Origin: Myroides phaeus
GTDB taxonomy: Bacteria > Bacteroidota > Bacteroidia > Flavobacteriales > Flavobacteriaceae
Assembly (NCBI RefSeq): GCF_900099675.1
Contig: NZ_FNDQ01000026.1
Span: 1 to 35,517, forward strand
Direction: 5' to 3'
Length of the DNA: 35,517 nt
The position numbers and the translations under genes were made by a program. This document shows, piece after piece, positions 28,535 to 35,517 of the stretch (position 1 is its first letter; each line of letters opens with the position of its first letter). The notes under the pieces were generated by a model. That model was not told where the DNA came from. It saw only the letters and a program-made list of their open reading frames with translations, and did not search any database.

Positions 28535-28573
28535 AAATATTATTATTTAAAATGAGTTTAAATAATAATATTT
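28535..28573 (+). promoter_or_regulatory. 39-bp perfect palindrome over the heme-receptor promoter
   Basis: AAATATTATTATTTAAA (28535-28551) and its exact 17-bp complement (28557-28573) are separated by ATGAG. The right arm ends two bases before the -7 element at 28576, so the palindrome covers the whole -33 region. That is the usual position of a repressor operator. Given the heme-uptake genes downstream, an iron- or heme-responsive regulator is a plausible ligand, but the sequence does not resemble the classical GATAATGATAATCATTATC Fur box. Confidence 0.7.
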
Positions 28574-28575
28574 CT

Positions 28576-28583
28576 TATATTTG
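28576..28583 (+). promoter_or_regulatory. -7 element of the TonB receptor operon
   Basis: TATATTTG matches TAnnTTTG, 19 bp before the ATG at 28603. No TTG -33 element is present; the palindrome occupies that place, which could mean a weak or regulator-dependent promoter. Confidence 0.65.
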
Positions 28584-28602
28584 CAATTGATAATTTATCT
28601 TA

Positions 28603-30747
28603 ATGAATAATAAGAAAATATTAATGAAGCGTAAGTTAATAATTGCACTTGGACTATGTTCAGTTTTTAGTGTAGGGGCAAGAGCACAAGTAAATGATAC
28701 TATTGCTTCACCAGATCAAAAATTAGAAGAAATTGTTATTTCAGGTCAATATAATCCACAGTCAATTAATAAAGCTGTTAATAATGTTACTATATTAAAT
28801 AGACAAAGAATTGAAAATCTGGGAGCTGTTACTTTAGCTGATGCTTTAAATCAGGTAATGAACATTTCTATATTACCTAACGGAGGTACAGGACGTTCTT
28901 CAGTCAAAATGTTTGGATTAGATGCGCAATATTTTACAATATTAATTGATAATGTGCCAATGATTAGTGATGAGGGATTTGGAAATAATACTGATTTGAC
29001 ACAGATAAACCTTGATGATGTTGCGCAAATTGAAATTGTTGAGGGGGCAATGGGTGTTGATTATGGAGCTAATGCTGTTACAGGAATTATCAATATAATT
29101 ACTAAGAAAAATAGTATTCACGACTGGAATGTGAAGACATTTTTACAGGAGGAAACGGTGGGAAAAGAGTATGATTTCAAGAATAAAGGTAAACATATTC
29201 AAGGTATTACTATTGGGCATAATATTAATGACAATATATACGCAAGCTTAAGTTATACACATAATGATTTTAAAGGTTGGTATAACGATAGAGAGGGACA
29301 TAATTATTATGGAGATGATGATAAAAGAGGACATGATTGGTTACCTAAAAATCAGAATAATGTAAAAGGACTTTTAAACTATCATAAAGGTAAATATAGA
29401 GTTTTTTATAAGTTTGAGTATTTCGATGAACGTATGAAAAATTATTCTCATTTATATGAATTCAACGAAGATCCTGTTTTTGAAACCATTGACCCAACAG
29501 CGAAGGATAAAATTACAAATACTAAACGTTGGTCTAATGTATTAAATACGTCTGGAACAATGGGGGATTTAATGTTTTTTGACCTTTCGTTTTCTTATCA
29601 AAAGCAAGAAAGAAATATTGATAGTTACCGTTATCGTATTAAATATGATGAAAAATTTGATAGAGAGTCTTTTAAAAATGAAAGTAAGGAAGTGTGGTTT
29701 TCAAGGGGTACTTTTAGTGATTTTATAAAGTGGGAAAAGGCAAAGTTCCAAGTAGGTTATGAAATTCTAAATAATAAAGGGTATTCAAGTATGACTGAGG
29801 TGCTGGGAGAAAAGCCAAAGAATAAAACTCTTGGAAGTTATGATTTTTATGCCTCTTCAGAAATTAAGGTTACTCCTAAGTTTATGGTGAGACCTGGATA
29901 TCGTTTAATGACCTCAAATGTTTTTGAAAGTCAACATGCTTTTAGTTTAGTAATGAAGTATGTATTTAATAAGGATTATGAATTACGTGCAACTGTAGGT
30001 ACTTCGCCAAGATTACCTAATTATGAAGAACTATATACTTACTTTGTAGATGTTAATCATGATTTACAGGGTAACCCTGATCTAAGTCCTGAGAAAGGAA
30101 AAACTCTTTTTGTGAATTTAAAGAAAGAGTATAACATTTCTGATGATTTTAATGCAACAACTAGTTTAACGGGTAGATATTTAACTGTGCAGGATAAAAT
30201 TGATTTAATTGAGATCGTAAGTCCAGATGGGTTGCGATTTGAATATAATAATGTTGATCGCTTTAGAAATATTGGTTTTACTATTTTAAATCAATTAAGT
30301 TATAAGCAGTTCAATTTTGGACTTGGTTTTACTATGTCAGGTACTGCTCAAGAGATATTTAATGCACCTCAAGATGTAGATAAGTTTTTATATACACCTG
30401 AAGTTACAGCTAATATTAGTTATAGATTACCTAAAACAGGATCTGTTTTCTCAGTTTATTATAAGTATAATGGTGAGGAATATAAGTATAAAAAGGAGAG
30501 TGATATTTTTGGAGATTATTATATTAAGGGAAAACAAGAGAGTTATTCAATGCTTGATTTAACAGCGAGACAGCCTTTTTTAGATAAAAAACTAATGTTA
30601 ACTGTAGGGGTAAGAAATTTATTTGATATTAAATATTTAAAATCTACAACAAGTGCTGGAACTGCTCATGATGGTGGAGTTACTACAATTCCTTTAGGAT
30701 ATGGGACTAGTGTTTTTATGAAATTACAATATGATTTAGGTTTTTAG
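28603..30747 (+). CDS. TonB-dependent outer-membrane receptor, HmuR-like (probable heme receptor)
   Basis: Outer-membrane gated porin energised by TonB, 714 aa. A signal peptide (MKRKLIIALGLCSVFSVGARAQ from Met8, which may be the true start at 28624) is followed by a TonB-box-like EEIVISG. The plug domain (about 50-165) has GMGVDYGANAVTGIINIITK-type sequence, and a 22-strand barrel ends in F. There is no carboxypeptidase-like N-terminal domain, so it is not a SusC type. In the barrel, PRLP (469-472), His486 and NPDL (491-494) match the FRAP-His-NPNL pattern of heme receptors such as HmuR and HemR. The next gene has a HmuY-like domain, which supports heme uptake. Confidence 0.87.
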   Translation: MNNKKILMKRKLIIALGLCSVFSVGARAQVNDTIASPDQKLEEIVISGQYNPQSINKAVNNVTILNRQRIENLGAVTLADALNQVMNISILPNGGTGRSSVKMFGLDAQYFTILIDNVPMISDEGFGNNTDLTQINLDDVAQIEIVEGAMGVDYGANAVTGIINIITKKNSIHDWNVKTFLQEETVGKEYDFKNKGKHIQGITIGHNINDNIYASLSYTHNDFKGWYNDREGHNYYGDDDKRGHDWLPKNQNNVKGLLNYHKGKYRVFYKFEYFDERMKNYSHLYEFNEDPVFETIDPTAKDKITNTKRWSNVLNTSGTMGDLMFFDLSFSYQKQERNIDSYRYRIKYDEKFDRESFKNESKEVWFSRGTFSDFIKWEKAKFQVGYEILNNKGYSSMTEVLGEKPKNKTLGSYDFYASSEIKVTPKFMVRPGYRLMTSNVFESQHAFSLVMKYVFNKDYELRATVGTSPRLPNYEELYTYFVDVNHDLQGNPDLSPEKGKTLFVNLKKEYNISDDFNATTSLTGRYLTVQDKIDLIEIVSPDGLRFEYNNVDRFRNIGFTILNQLSYKQFNFGLGFTMSGTAQEIFNAPQDVDKFLYTPEVTANISYRLPKTGSVFSVYYKYNGEEYKYKKESDIFGDYYIKGKQESYSMLDLTARQPFLDKKLMLTVGVRNLFDIKYLKSTTSAGTAHDGGVTTIPLGYGTSVFMKLQYDLGF

Positions 30748-30758
30748 AAGTAAAAAAA

Positions 30759-32195
30759 ATGAAGAATTTTATTAAAATAAGTGTATTGTCATTGATAATG
30801 TGTCTTTTTCTTTCGTGTGAAAAGGATTCGAAAAATGGTAATAATGAAAGCAGAGATTTTATTGTAGCATTTGCAGAACAGTCTATTTCATATTTGGATA
30901 TTAAGAGTACAAAAAATATTTCATTAATATTTTCAGACGTTGCAATTGAAAGTGGTAGTGTTGAGATTCGAGTAAAAGCAACTAATGCTGAATATGGAAG
31001 TGACTTCGAAACTTTACCTGCCGTTTCAGATGAAGTTTTAATTGTCCCTTTTGTAAAAGGAGATAAAGGAGCTGAGTTTACGTTTAAAAATATTGAGTTT
31101 CCGTGGAGACGTCAAGATATGACTATACAGTTTCAAATAGAAAGAGTTAATTATAAAGGAGCGAATGCTTTGATTCAAGGGTATAATTTAATGGCTATTA
31201 GTTTTGATGCTGCATTAGGAGGGATTTTAAGTCCTGCTATTGGTGGACCAAGTCAGCCATTCCAGGTATATGTTGATTTAGGAGGTAAAGCTACTTATCC
31301 TATTAAACGTGATGCCTGGGACTTAGCTTTTTATTCTGGAAAAGAGGATGTTGTTAAGATAAATGGAGCTGTTTATATGGCAGCTGGTAAATTAGCTTTT
31401 AATGATATTGATAAAGTGAATGAAGGTCACGTTAATGAAATGAAAAAGTTGGTTCAAATAGGAACTTTTGATGCCGCAAATACTGCTTATATTGATCATA
31501 CTTCTGGTAATTTAGATTTTACTGCAATCAACAAAATAAGTGATAATGATGTAGAGAATAATGTTTATCTCTTAAATTTAGGTTTTCTTCCTGGTACAGG
31601 TAATGTAGCGCCTGGGGCTGTTAATATTACAGGTGATGAAAGGGGTTGGATGAAAATTCGTATTTTGAAAAGAAATGATGGCTATTTATTGCAGTATGCA
31701 AATTTAAATGACGTAACCCATAATGAAGTGGTGATCTCTAAGAATGAAGCATTTAATTTTACTTTTTTCAGTTTAAAAGATTTTAAGATTGTTAATGTTG
31801 AGCCTTCAAAAAAGAAGTGGGACTTGAACTTTACTGTTTTTACTAATACAGTAGATCAAAATGGGACACCAAAAGGTTCTTATGGTTTCTCAGATTTCAT
31901 TGTTATTAATCGTTATGGAGGGGTTAAGGCTTATCAAGTTGAGATTCCTAAAGGAGATAAGAAATTTTACAAACAGTTTACTAAGCAAGATATTGTTGAA
32001 AGTCATTTGTCTTCTGATTTAACTACTATTGGTGGTAATTGGAGAGATGTTGCAAATGCTAAAGTTTTAAATCGTGATGTTTTTTATGTGATAAAAGATT
32101 CTAAAGGGAATTTTTATAAAATGAGAATGCTTGGTTTTATGAATGAGAAGGGAGAGCGTGGCTATCCTAAATTTGAATATAGTTTATTATATTAA
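30759..32195 (+). CDS. Surface lipoprotein with HmuY-like heme-binding domain
   Basis: Probable heme-capturing lipoprotein, 478 aa. Signal peptide with lipobox LFLSC (Cys20), followed by EKD, which fits the Bacteroidota surface-export signal of acidic and lysine residues. Residues about 32-165 form an extra beta-sandwich-like domain (EIRVKATNAEYGSDFETLP resembles Calx-beta-like modules). From about 165 to the end the HmuY pattern appears: YVDLGGKATYPI, AWDLAFYSG (Trp187), KKWDLNFTVFTN (Trp354), GFSDFIVINRYGGVKAYQV and FYVIKDSKGNFYKMRMLGF. Heme ligands cannot be assigned by eye. It is 11 nt after the receptor; in P. gingivalis the order is hmuY-hmuR, the reverse of this. Confidence 0.85.
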   Translation: MKNFIKISVLSLIMCLFLSCEKDSKNGNNESRDFIVAFAEQSISYLDIKSTKNISLIFSDVAIESGSVEIRVKATNAEYGSDFETLPAVSDEVLIVPFVKGDKGAEFTFKNIEFPWRRQDMTIQFQIERVNYKGANALIQGYNLMAISFDAALGGILSPAIGGPSQPFQVYVDLGGKATYPIKRDAWDLAFYSGKEDVVKINGAVYMAAGKLAFNDIDKVNEGHVNEMKKLVQIGTFDAANTAYIDHTSGNLDFTAINKISDNDVENNVYLLNLGFLPGTGNVAPGAVNITGDERGWMKIRILKRNDGYLLQYANLNDVTHNEVVISKNEAFNFTFFSLKDFKIVNVEPSKKKWDLNFTVFTNTVDQNGTPKGSYGFSDFIVINRYGGVKAYQVEIPKGDKKFYKQFTKQDIVESHLSSDLTTIGGNWRDVANAKVLNRDVFYVIKDSKGNFYKMRMLGFMNEKGERGYPKFEYSLLY

Positions 32196-32308
32196 AGAAG
32201 AGATTACATAGAGAATTGTTGTCGCACTTTATGTATGTGATTCAATTAAATTACCAAATGCTTATGTATTTGTTGTTTATTGAGTTGTTAGTTTATTTTT
32301 GTTAGAAG
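32196..32308. other. Untranslated region between hmuY-like gene and its terminator
   Basis: About 110 bp with no open frame. It contains TTGTCGCACTT at 32219-32229, which recurs at 32319-32329 inside the loop and right arm of the following terminator. The terminator is unusually far from the stop codon. Confidence 0.5.
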
Positions 32309-32339
32309 AACCCCAAGTTTGTCGCACTTGGGGTTTTTT
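32309..32339 (+). terminator. Terminator of the heme-uptake operon
   Basis: AACCCCAAGT (32309-32318) pairs with ACTTGGGGTT (32326-32335) around a 7-nt loop, followed by T residues to 32339. It is about 113 nt after the last stop codon. Confidence 0.9.
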
Positions 32340-32473
32340 GATATATCTACTTACTATATTTAGAGTGTTTTATAGTGTAAAGAAATATTTGAGGGTTATT
32401 TATTGCTGATATCCAGAATAATGTTTTATGTGGGATATTCTATTATCTTTTTCTGTATTGCTTGTTTGTTAGA
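32340..32473. other. AT-rich upstream region of xpt
   Basis: About 130 bp without an open frame. A small interrupted inverted repeat (ATATCC near 32408 and GGATAT near 32433) is present. I do not see the conserved core of a purine riboswitch. Confidence 0.4.
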
Positions 32474-32503
32474 TTGTGGTAAATTCGCTGACTAATAAAT
32501 TTA
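32474..32503 (+). promoter_or_regulatory. Candidate xpt promoter (TTG-N19-TAAATTTA)
   Basis: TTG (32474-32476), a 19-bp spacer and TAAATTTA (32496-32503), one base from TAnnTTTG. The start site would be near 32509, about 40 nt before the xpt ATG. It also argues against the upstream in-frame GTG start at 32504. Confidence 0.5.
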
Positions 32504-32548
32504 GTGTATATTAACATGCTAAATAAAAATATACAACACAACAAAAAA

Positions 32549-33115
32549 ATGGAATTATTACGTCAACGTATTCTTCAAGATGGTAAATGTTTTGAAGGAG
32601 GTATTTTAAAAGTGGATAGCTTTATTAATCATCAAATGGATCCTGTTTTGATGAAGTCAATCGGTGTTGAATTTGTACGTCGTTTCGCTTCAAGTAATGT
32701 TAATAAGATTATGACAATTGAAGCAAGTGGTATTGCTCCTGCTATTATGACGGGGTATTTATTGAATTTGCCTGTGGTTTTCGCTAAGAAGAAAAAACCT
32801 ACTACTATGGAAAACATGTTACATACGCAGATCCATTCTTTTACAAAAGATAGAACTTATGATGTTGTTATTAGTGGAGACTTTTTAAAACCTGGTGATA
32901 ATGTTCTTTTTGTAGATGATTTTTTAGCTTACGGTAATGCTGCAATTGGAGTTTTAGATTTAATAGAACAATCTGGAGCTAATTTGGTAGGAATGGGATT
33001 TATCATTGAAAAAGCTTTTCAAAATGGTAGAAAGCTATTAGAAGAGAAGGGGGTGAGAGTAGAGTCACTAGCTATAATTGATGATTTATCTAATTGTACA
33101 ATTGATATTAGATAG
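32549..33115 (+). CDS. xpt: Xanthine phosphoribosyltransferase
   Basis: Purine-salvage enzyme that makes XMP from xanthine and PRPP. It is 188 aa from the ATG at 32549 ([20 protein letters not shown]), which matches the known N-terminus; an in-frame GTG at 32504 would add 15 residues overlapping the promoter. The PRPP-binding motif [14 protein letters not shown] has Asp123-Asp124, and IEASGIAPA and the loop [11 protein letters not shown] are the other substrate-binding parts. It is alone in its unit, without the permease gene often found next to xpt. Confidence 0.95.
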   Translation: MELLRQRILQDGKCFEGGILKVDSFINHQMDPVLMKSIGVEFVRRFASSNVNKIMTIEASGIAPAIMTGYLLNLPVVFAKKKKPTTMENMLHTQIHSFTKDRTYDVVISGDFLKPGDNVLFVDDFLAYGNAAIGVLDLIEQSGANLVGMGFIIEKAFQNGRKLLEEKGVRVESLAIIDDLSNCTIDIR

Positions 33116-33123
33116 TTATACAG

Positions 33124-33150
33124 AATCACTTCTTTATTGAAGTGATTTTT
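33124..33150 (+). terminator. Terminator of xpt
   Basis: AATCACTTC (33124-33132), loop TTTATT, GAAGTGATT (33139-33147), T residues to 33150. It begins 8 nt after the xpt stop. Confidence 0.85.
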
Positions 33151-33223
33151 GTTTTTAGAGGGGTATTACTTTCTTTATTTTTAAAATAAAAATAAGTATC
33201 TTGTAGTTTGTGTGAAATTATAT

Positions 33224-34246
33224 ATGAGTGTCATGGGAGATAAATCTAAAAAAATACTTTATTCTTTTTTAGATCTTGCAATTGTAGGAGAGGGTAAGAG
33301 TATTAGTCAAACGTTACAAAGTGTTTTAAAGGTTGCTCAATGTGCTGAAAAATTTAACTACAGTAGATTTTGGATGGCAGAGCATCATAATATGGCGAAT
33401 ATAGCTTCTTCTGCTACATCTGTTTTAATTGGTTTTATTGCAAGTGGTACGTCTAAAATAAAGGTAGGGTCAGGTGGAGTTATGTTGCCTAATCATTCTT
33501 CTTTAGTTATTGCTGAACAATTTGGTACTTTAGATGCATTGTATCCTAATAGAATAGATTTGGGAGTAGGGCGTGCTCCTGGAACGGATCAACTTACTGC
33601 TATGGCATTAAGGAGAAACGATGTTCAAATAGCAGATTTATTTCCTAAGCAAATCGATGAGTTGCAAAGTTATTTTAGCAATACTGATAAGCAATGTAAA
33701 GTTCGTGCTTTCCCAGGTGAAGGGGCTAATGTTCCTTTATGGATATTGGGTTCAAGTACTGAAAGTGCATATTTAGCCGCAGAACTAGGGTTACCTTATG
33801 TTTTTGCAAGTCATTTCGCTCCTCATCAGCTTCAACAGGCGAGTAGAATTTATAAGAAATATTTTAAGCCGTCTTCTCAATTACAAGAACCTTATTTTGT
33901 TGCTTGTGTAAATGCTATTGTTGCCAATACGTCTGAAAAAGCACAGTTTTTAGCTACATCTTTCTATAAAATGTTTTTAGGGATTATTCGAAATGATAGG
34001 AAGCCAATGCAAGAACCTTGTGATACTATGAATGGTGTTTGGACTACTGAAGAGGAAGCTGCAGTATATAATATGACGGCTTGTTCTTTTATAGGAACTC
34101 CTGATGACATAAGGGAGGATGTTCAACGTTTTTGTGATATCTTAGAGGTAGATGAATTAATGATTACAGCACCTATTTATGATGAACAAGAAAAAATAAT
34201 TAGTTTAGAATTATTTTCGGAGGTAATAAAGGAGTGTAGAAAATAA
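33224..34246 (+). CDS. LLM-class flavin-dependent oxidoreductase (luciferase-like monooxygenase)
   Basis: Member of the bacterial luciferase-like superfamily, which uses reduced FMN or F420-type flavin; a TIM barrel in the cytoplasm. The protein is 340 aa from the ATG at 33224 (an in-frame GTG at 33212 and ATG at 33233 are alternatives). Family landmarks: FWMAEHHNMANIASSATSVL near residues 50-70, GSGGVMLPNHSSLVIAEQFG, LYPNRIDLGVGRAPGTD, LWILGSSTESAYLAAELGL near 175-195, and a C-terminal GTPDDIREDVQRFCDILEVD. It most resembles the MsnO8-like group with unknown substrate. The downstream lipoprotein is 22 nt away and may be cotranscribed. Confidence 0.9.
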   Translation: MSVMGDKSKKILYSFLDLAIVGEGKSISQTLQSVLKVAQCAEKFNYSRFWMAEHHNMANIASSATSVLIGFIASGTSKIKVGSGGVMLPNHSSLVIAEQFGTLDALYPNRIDLGVGRAPGTDQLTAMALRRNDVQIADLFPKQIDELQSYFSNTDKQCKVRAFPGEGANVPLWILGSSTESAYLAAELGLPYVFASHFAPHQLQQASRIYKKYFKPSSQLQEPYFVACVNAIVANTSEKAQFLATSFYKMFLGIIRNDRKPMQEPCDTMNGVWTTEEEAAVYNMTACSFIGTPDDIREDVQRFCDILEVDELMITAPIYDEQEKIISLELFSEVIKECRK

Positions 34247-34268
34247 TTTTTTGTTTTATAATATAAAT

Positions 34269-34817
34269 ATGAGTTTGTTTAAGAGAATAGGAGGATTGAT
34301 TTTTATTACTACTCTTTTTTTGAATTGTAATGATAAAGTAGATGTCCAGGTTGTTGATTTTAATAATGAATACTCTATTGAGTTACCAACTTATTTAAAA
34401 AGAGTTGAAGGTTTGAACTCTGAAGCGTCATTGCAATATATGAATTCTATTAGAGGTGTATGTGTGATGGTAATTGAAGAGCCTAAATCTAATCTTACAA
34501 AGTTAATAGCGATATCAACTTCAAAGAGAAATTATTCGGATAGTTTAGAGGGGTATGTTGATTTTTTCTTGGAGCAAATTGATAAGAAATTTAGTATAAT
34601 AAGTAAGCCGGTTATTCAAAATTCAACTACAAAAAATAATAAGTCGGTGTTTCTTTCTTTTGAGGTAAGGTTGGTTGAGAGTGATATTTATTATAATATT
34701 GTTTTAGTTGAGGGGAAAGAAAAATATTATCAAGTATATACGTGGGTTCCTGTTAACGGAAAAGTTGATGAACAGGATTCTATGAGGAAAATATTGGAGT
34801 CTTTTAAAGAATTATAA
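34269..34817 (+). CDS. Small predicted lipoprotein of unknown function
   Basis: Not recognised. It is 182 aa from the ATG at 34269 (an in-frame TTG at 34251 would add six residues). A signal peptide with lipobox LFLNC (Cys20) and then NDKVD predicts a lipid-anchored, possibly outer-membrane protein. The mature part (about 160 aa) alternates beta strands and helices, with FNNEYSIELPTYLKRVEG and VEGKEKYYQVYTWVPVNGK; the end, MRKILESFKEL, is the closing-helix pattern seen in PsbP/DcrB-like small proteins. That resemblance is only an impression. Its place directly after the flavin enzyme does not point to a function. Confidence 0.8.
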   Translation: MSLFKRIGGLIFITTLFLNCNDKVDVQVVDFNNEYSIELPTYLKRVEGLNSEASLQYMNSIRGVCVMVIEEPKSNLTKLIAISTSKRNYSDSLEGYVDFFLEQIDKKFSIISKPVIQNSTTKNNKSVFLSFEVRLVESDIYYNIVLVEGKEKYYQVYTWVPVNGKVDEQDSMRKILESFKEL

Positions 34818-35400
34818 AATATTTGGAATGTCATTTCTATAACCTAAACGTTAAGTGGCTTTTTTGTTTGGCGTTAGCATAGCTCTTTTATAAGATTCAC
34901 ACTTTGAATAGCTTGTAAACACTGGACTTTAGGCTGTTTTATAAAGGTTTACTTTGTTGCTTAGTCGTAGATAGCTCGTAGATAAGTCGTAGATGGTTCG
35001 CAAAAAAGGACTTTAGGCGAGGTATCTACGGCTTATCTCTGGTGTATCTCCGAGCAATCTTCATTCAAGATGATGTAATGATTGTGATAATCAGTGTGTT
35101 ATGTTAAATATGGATAAAAGCGGGACGGAGTTTATAGTGCATATGATGTCATGTGATAGCAAATGATGTCAAAATAACCGCTTTACAATTACGTATAGAA
35201 GTGATATAACTAATTTTGTACCTATATAAGGAGAGTAATAAGAATACCTATAATAGTATACCTATATATAGAGTGTTTACTTTACTAAAGAAGTCAGACC
35301 TATTTGAACCAATAAAAACAAAAAGAAAAAAAAACTTTCAGAGGTAAGAGGCAACATAACAACACGTTATAAAAAACCTTACAAAAAAGGAGTTGTAAAG
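34818..35400. other. Non-coding region rich in short repeats
   Basis: About 580 bp without a convincing open frame on either strand. It contains the 11-bp repeat palindrome at 34965-35055, GGACTTTAGGC twice (34924-34934 and 35008-35018), ATGATGTCA twice (35143-35151 and 35163-35171), ACCTATA three times (35220, 35246, 35260) and a 7-bp inverted pair AAAGCGG/CCGCTTT (35117-35123, 35178-35184). The last part is an A-rich stretch leading to a strong promoter. Confidence 0.6.
34965..35055. repeat. Palindrome built of three 11-bp repeats facing three inverted 11-bp copies
   Basis: Left arm: TCGTAGATAGC (34965-34975), TCGTAGATAAG (34976-34986), TCGTAGATGGT (34987-34997). Right arm: TATCTACGGCT (35023-35033), TATCTCTGGTG (35034-35044), TATCTCCGAGC (35045-35055), degenerate inverted copies. 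The best stem is 15 bp (34980-34994 with 35024-35038, one G-U), and an outer GCTCG/CGAGC pair can also form. The 25-nt centre is not repeated. The units are too short for a CRISPR array. Confidence 0.8.
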
Positions 35401-35431
35401 TTTGGAAATAGCCAAAAAGATACTACTTTTG
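35401..35431 (+). promoter_or_regulatory. Consensus promoter reading out of the window
   Basis: TTTG (35401-35404), exactly 19 bp, and TACTTTTG (35424-35431) form a full Bacteroidota consensus promoter, as good as that of rpsL. Transcription should start near 35437. No start codon with a usable frame follows within the window. The strength of the promoter, the A-rich upstream stretch and the non-coding start of the transcript would suit a stable-RNA operon just beyond the edge; this is inference. Confidence 0.75.
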
Positions 35432-35517
35432 CATCCGCATTACAGCAGACGATCATACACAAATAGTGAAAGAGTAAAGATAAAAAAGTAACGTTATTTC
35501 GCTTTGAAAAAAATAAG
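35432..35517 (+). other. 5' part of a transcript that continues past the window
   Basis: The 86 bases after the right-edge promoter contain no obvious coding start and no recognisable tRNA. They may be the leader of an rRNA or tRNA operon or a long untranslated leader. Confidence 0.35.

Noticed and set aside
28603..32195. SusC/SusD-type glycan-uptake pair
   Set aside because: The receptor lacks the N-terminal carboxypeptidase-like domain and is too short for SusC; the lipoprotein has HmuY-like rather than SusD-like sequence.
32294..32301. TATTTTTG as an additional promoter
   Set aside because: It matches the -7 consensus but would start transcription at the terminator stem with nothing downstream of it; probably chance in AT-rich DNA.
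32340..32548. Purine riboswitch ahead of xpt
   Set aside because: I could not find the conserved junction core or loop-loop complementarity; the leader after the candidate promoter is only about 40 nt.
34965..35055. Possible CRISPR array
   Set aside because: The units are 11 bp, contiguous without spacers and present in both orientations; no cas genes are in the window.

Overview
The window is a stretch of low-GC chromosome from a Bacteroidota species, almost certainly a member of the Flavobacteriaceae; I cannot fix the genus. The evidence is as follows. Genes open without Shine-Dalgarno sequences and have A-rich leaders. Many genes are preceded by the Bacteroidota -7 element TAnnTTTG, sometimes with TTG or TTTG 18-19 bp upstream. 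The ribosomal proteins are of flavobacterial type, including a zinc-less L36. There is also a TonB receptor paired with a HmuY-like lipoprotein. No tRNA, rRNA, insertion sequence, prophage or CRISPR array is visible.

Layout: (1) 1-5220 is a housekeeping region. It holds rarA on the minus strand with its terminator, a 766-bp non-coding gap with a structured segment, a rhomboid protease on the plus strand, and a minus-strand pair in which rlmB overlaps an unrecognised protein that carries kinase-like catalytic motifs. (2) 5221-22168 is one continuous translation and transcription block: rpsL-rpsG-fusA-rpsJ, the S10 and spc clusters, secY-infA-rpmJ-rpsM-rpsK, then rpsD-rpoA-rplQ. It runs from a good promoter at 5137-5167 to a terminator at 22201-22234. 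No tuf lies between fusA and rpsJ. The only sizeable gaps, before rplC (105 bp) and before rpsD (85 bp), each hold a strong hairpin, so these are the likely internal control points. (3) 22266-26436 holds three separately transcribed central-metabolism genes, carA, eno and gltA, each ending in its own hairpin terminator. (4) 26619-28483 is a two-gene unit of guanidino-group-modifying enzymes, an arginine deiminase/amidinotransferase-like protein and a CtlX-type citrulline hydrolase. (5) 28535-32339 is a probable heme-uptake operon: a 39-bp palindrome over the promoter, an HmuR-like TonB receptor, and a surface lipoprotein with a C-terminal HmuY-like domain. (6) 32549-34817 holds xpt, a luciferase-like flavin oxidoreductase and a small lipoprotein. 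(7) 34818-35517 is non-coding. It carries an unusual set of three 11-bp direct repeats facing three inverted 11-bp copies, and near the right edge a consensus-quality promoter firing out of the window, possibly into a stable-RNA operon.

Most of the window is conserved core genome. The points that deserve a second look are the kinase-like partner of rlmB, the two intra-operon hairpins, the operator-like palindrome in front of the heme receptor, and the 11-bp repeat palindrome. I did not find a clearly new defence or biosynthetic system.
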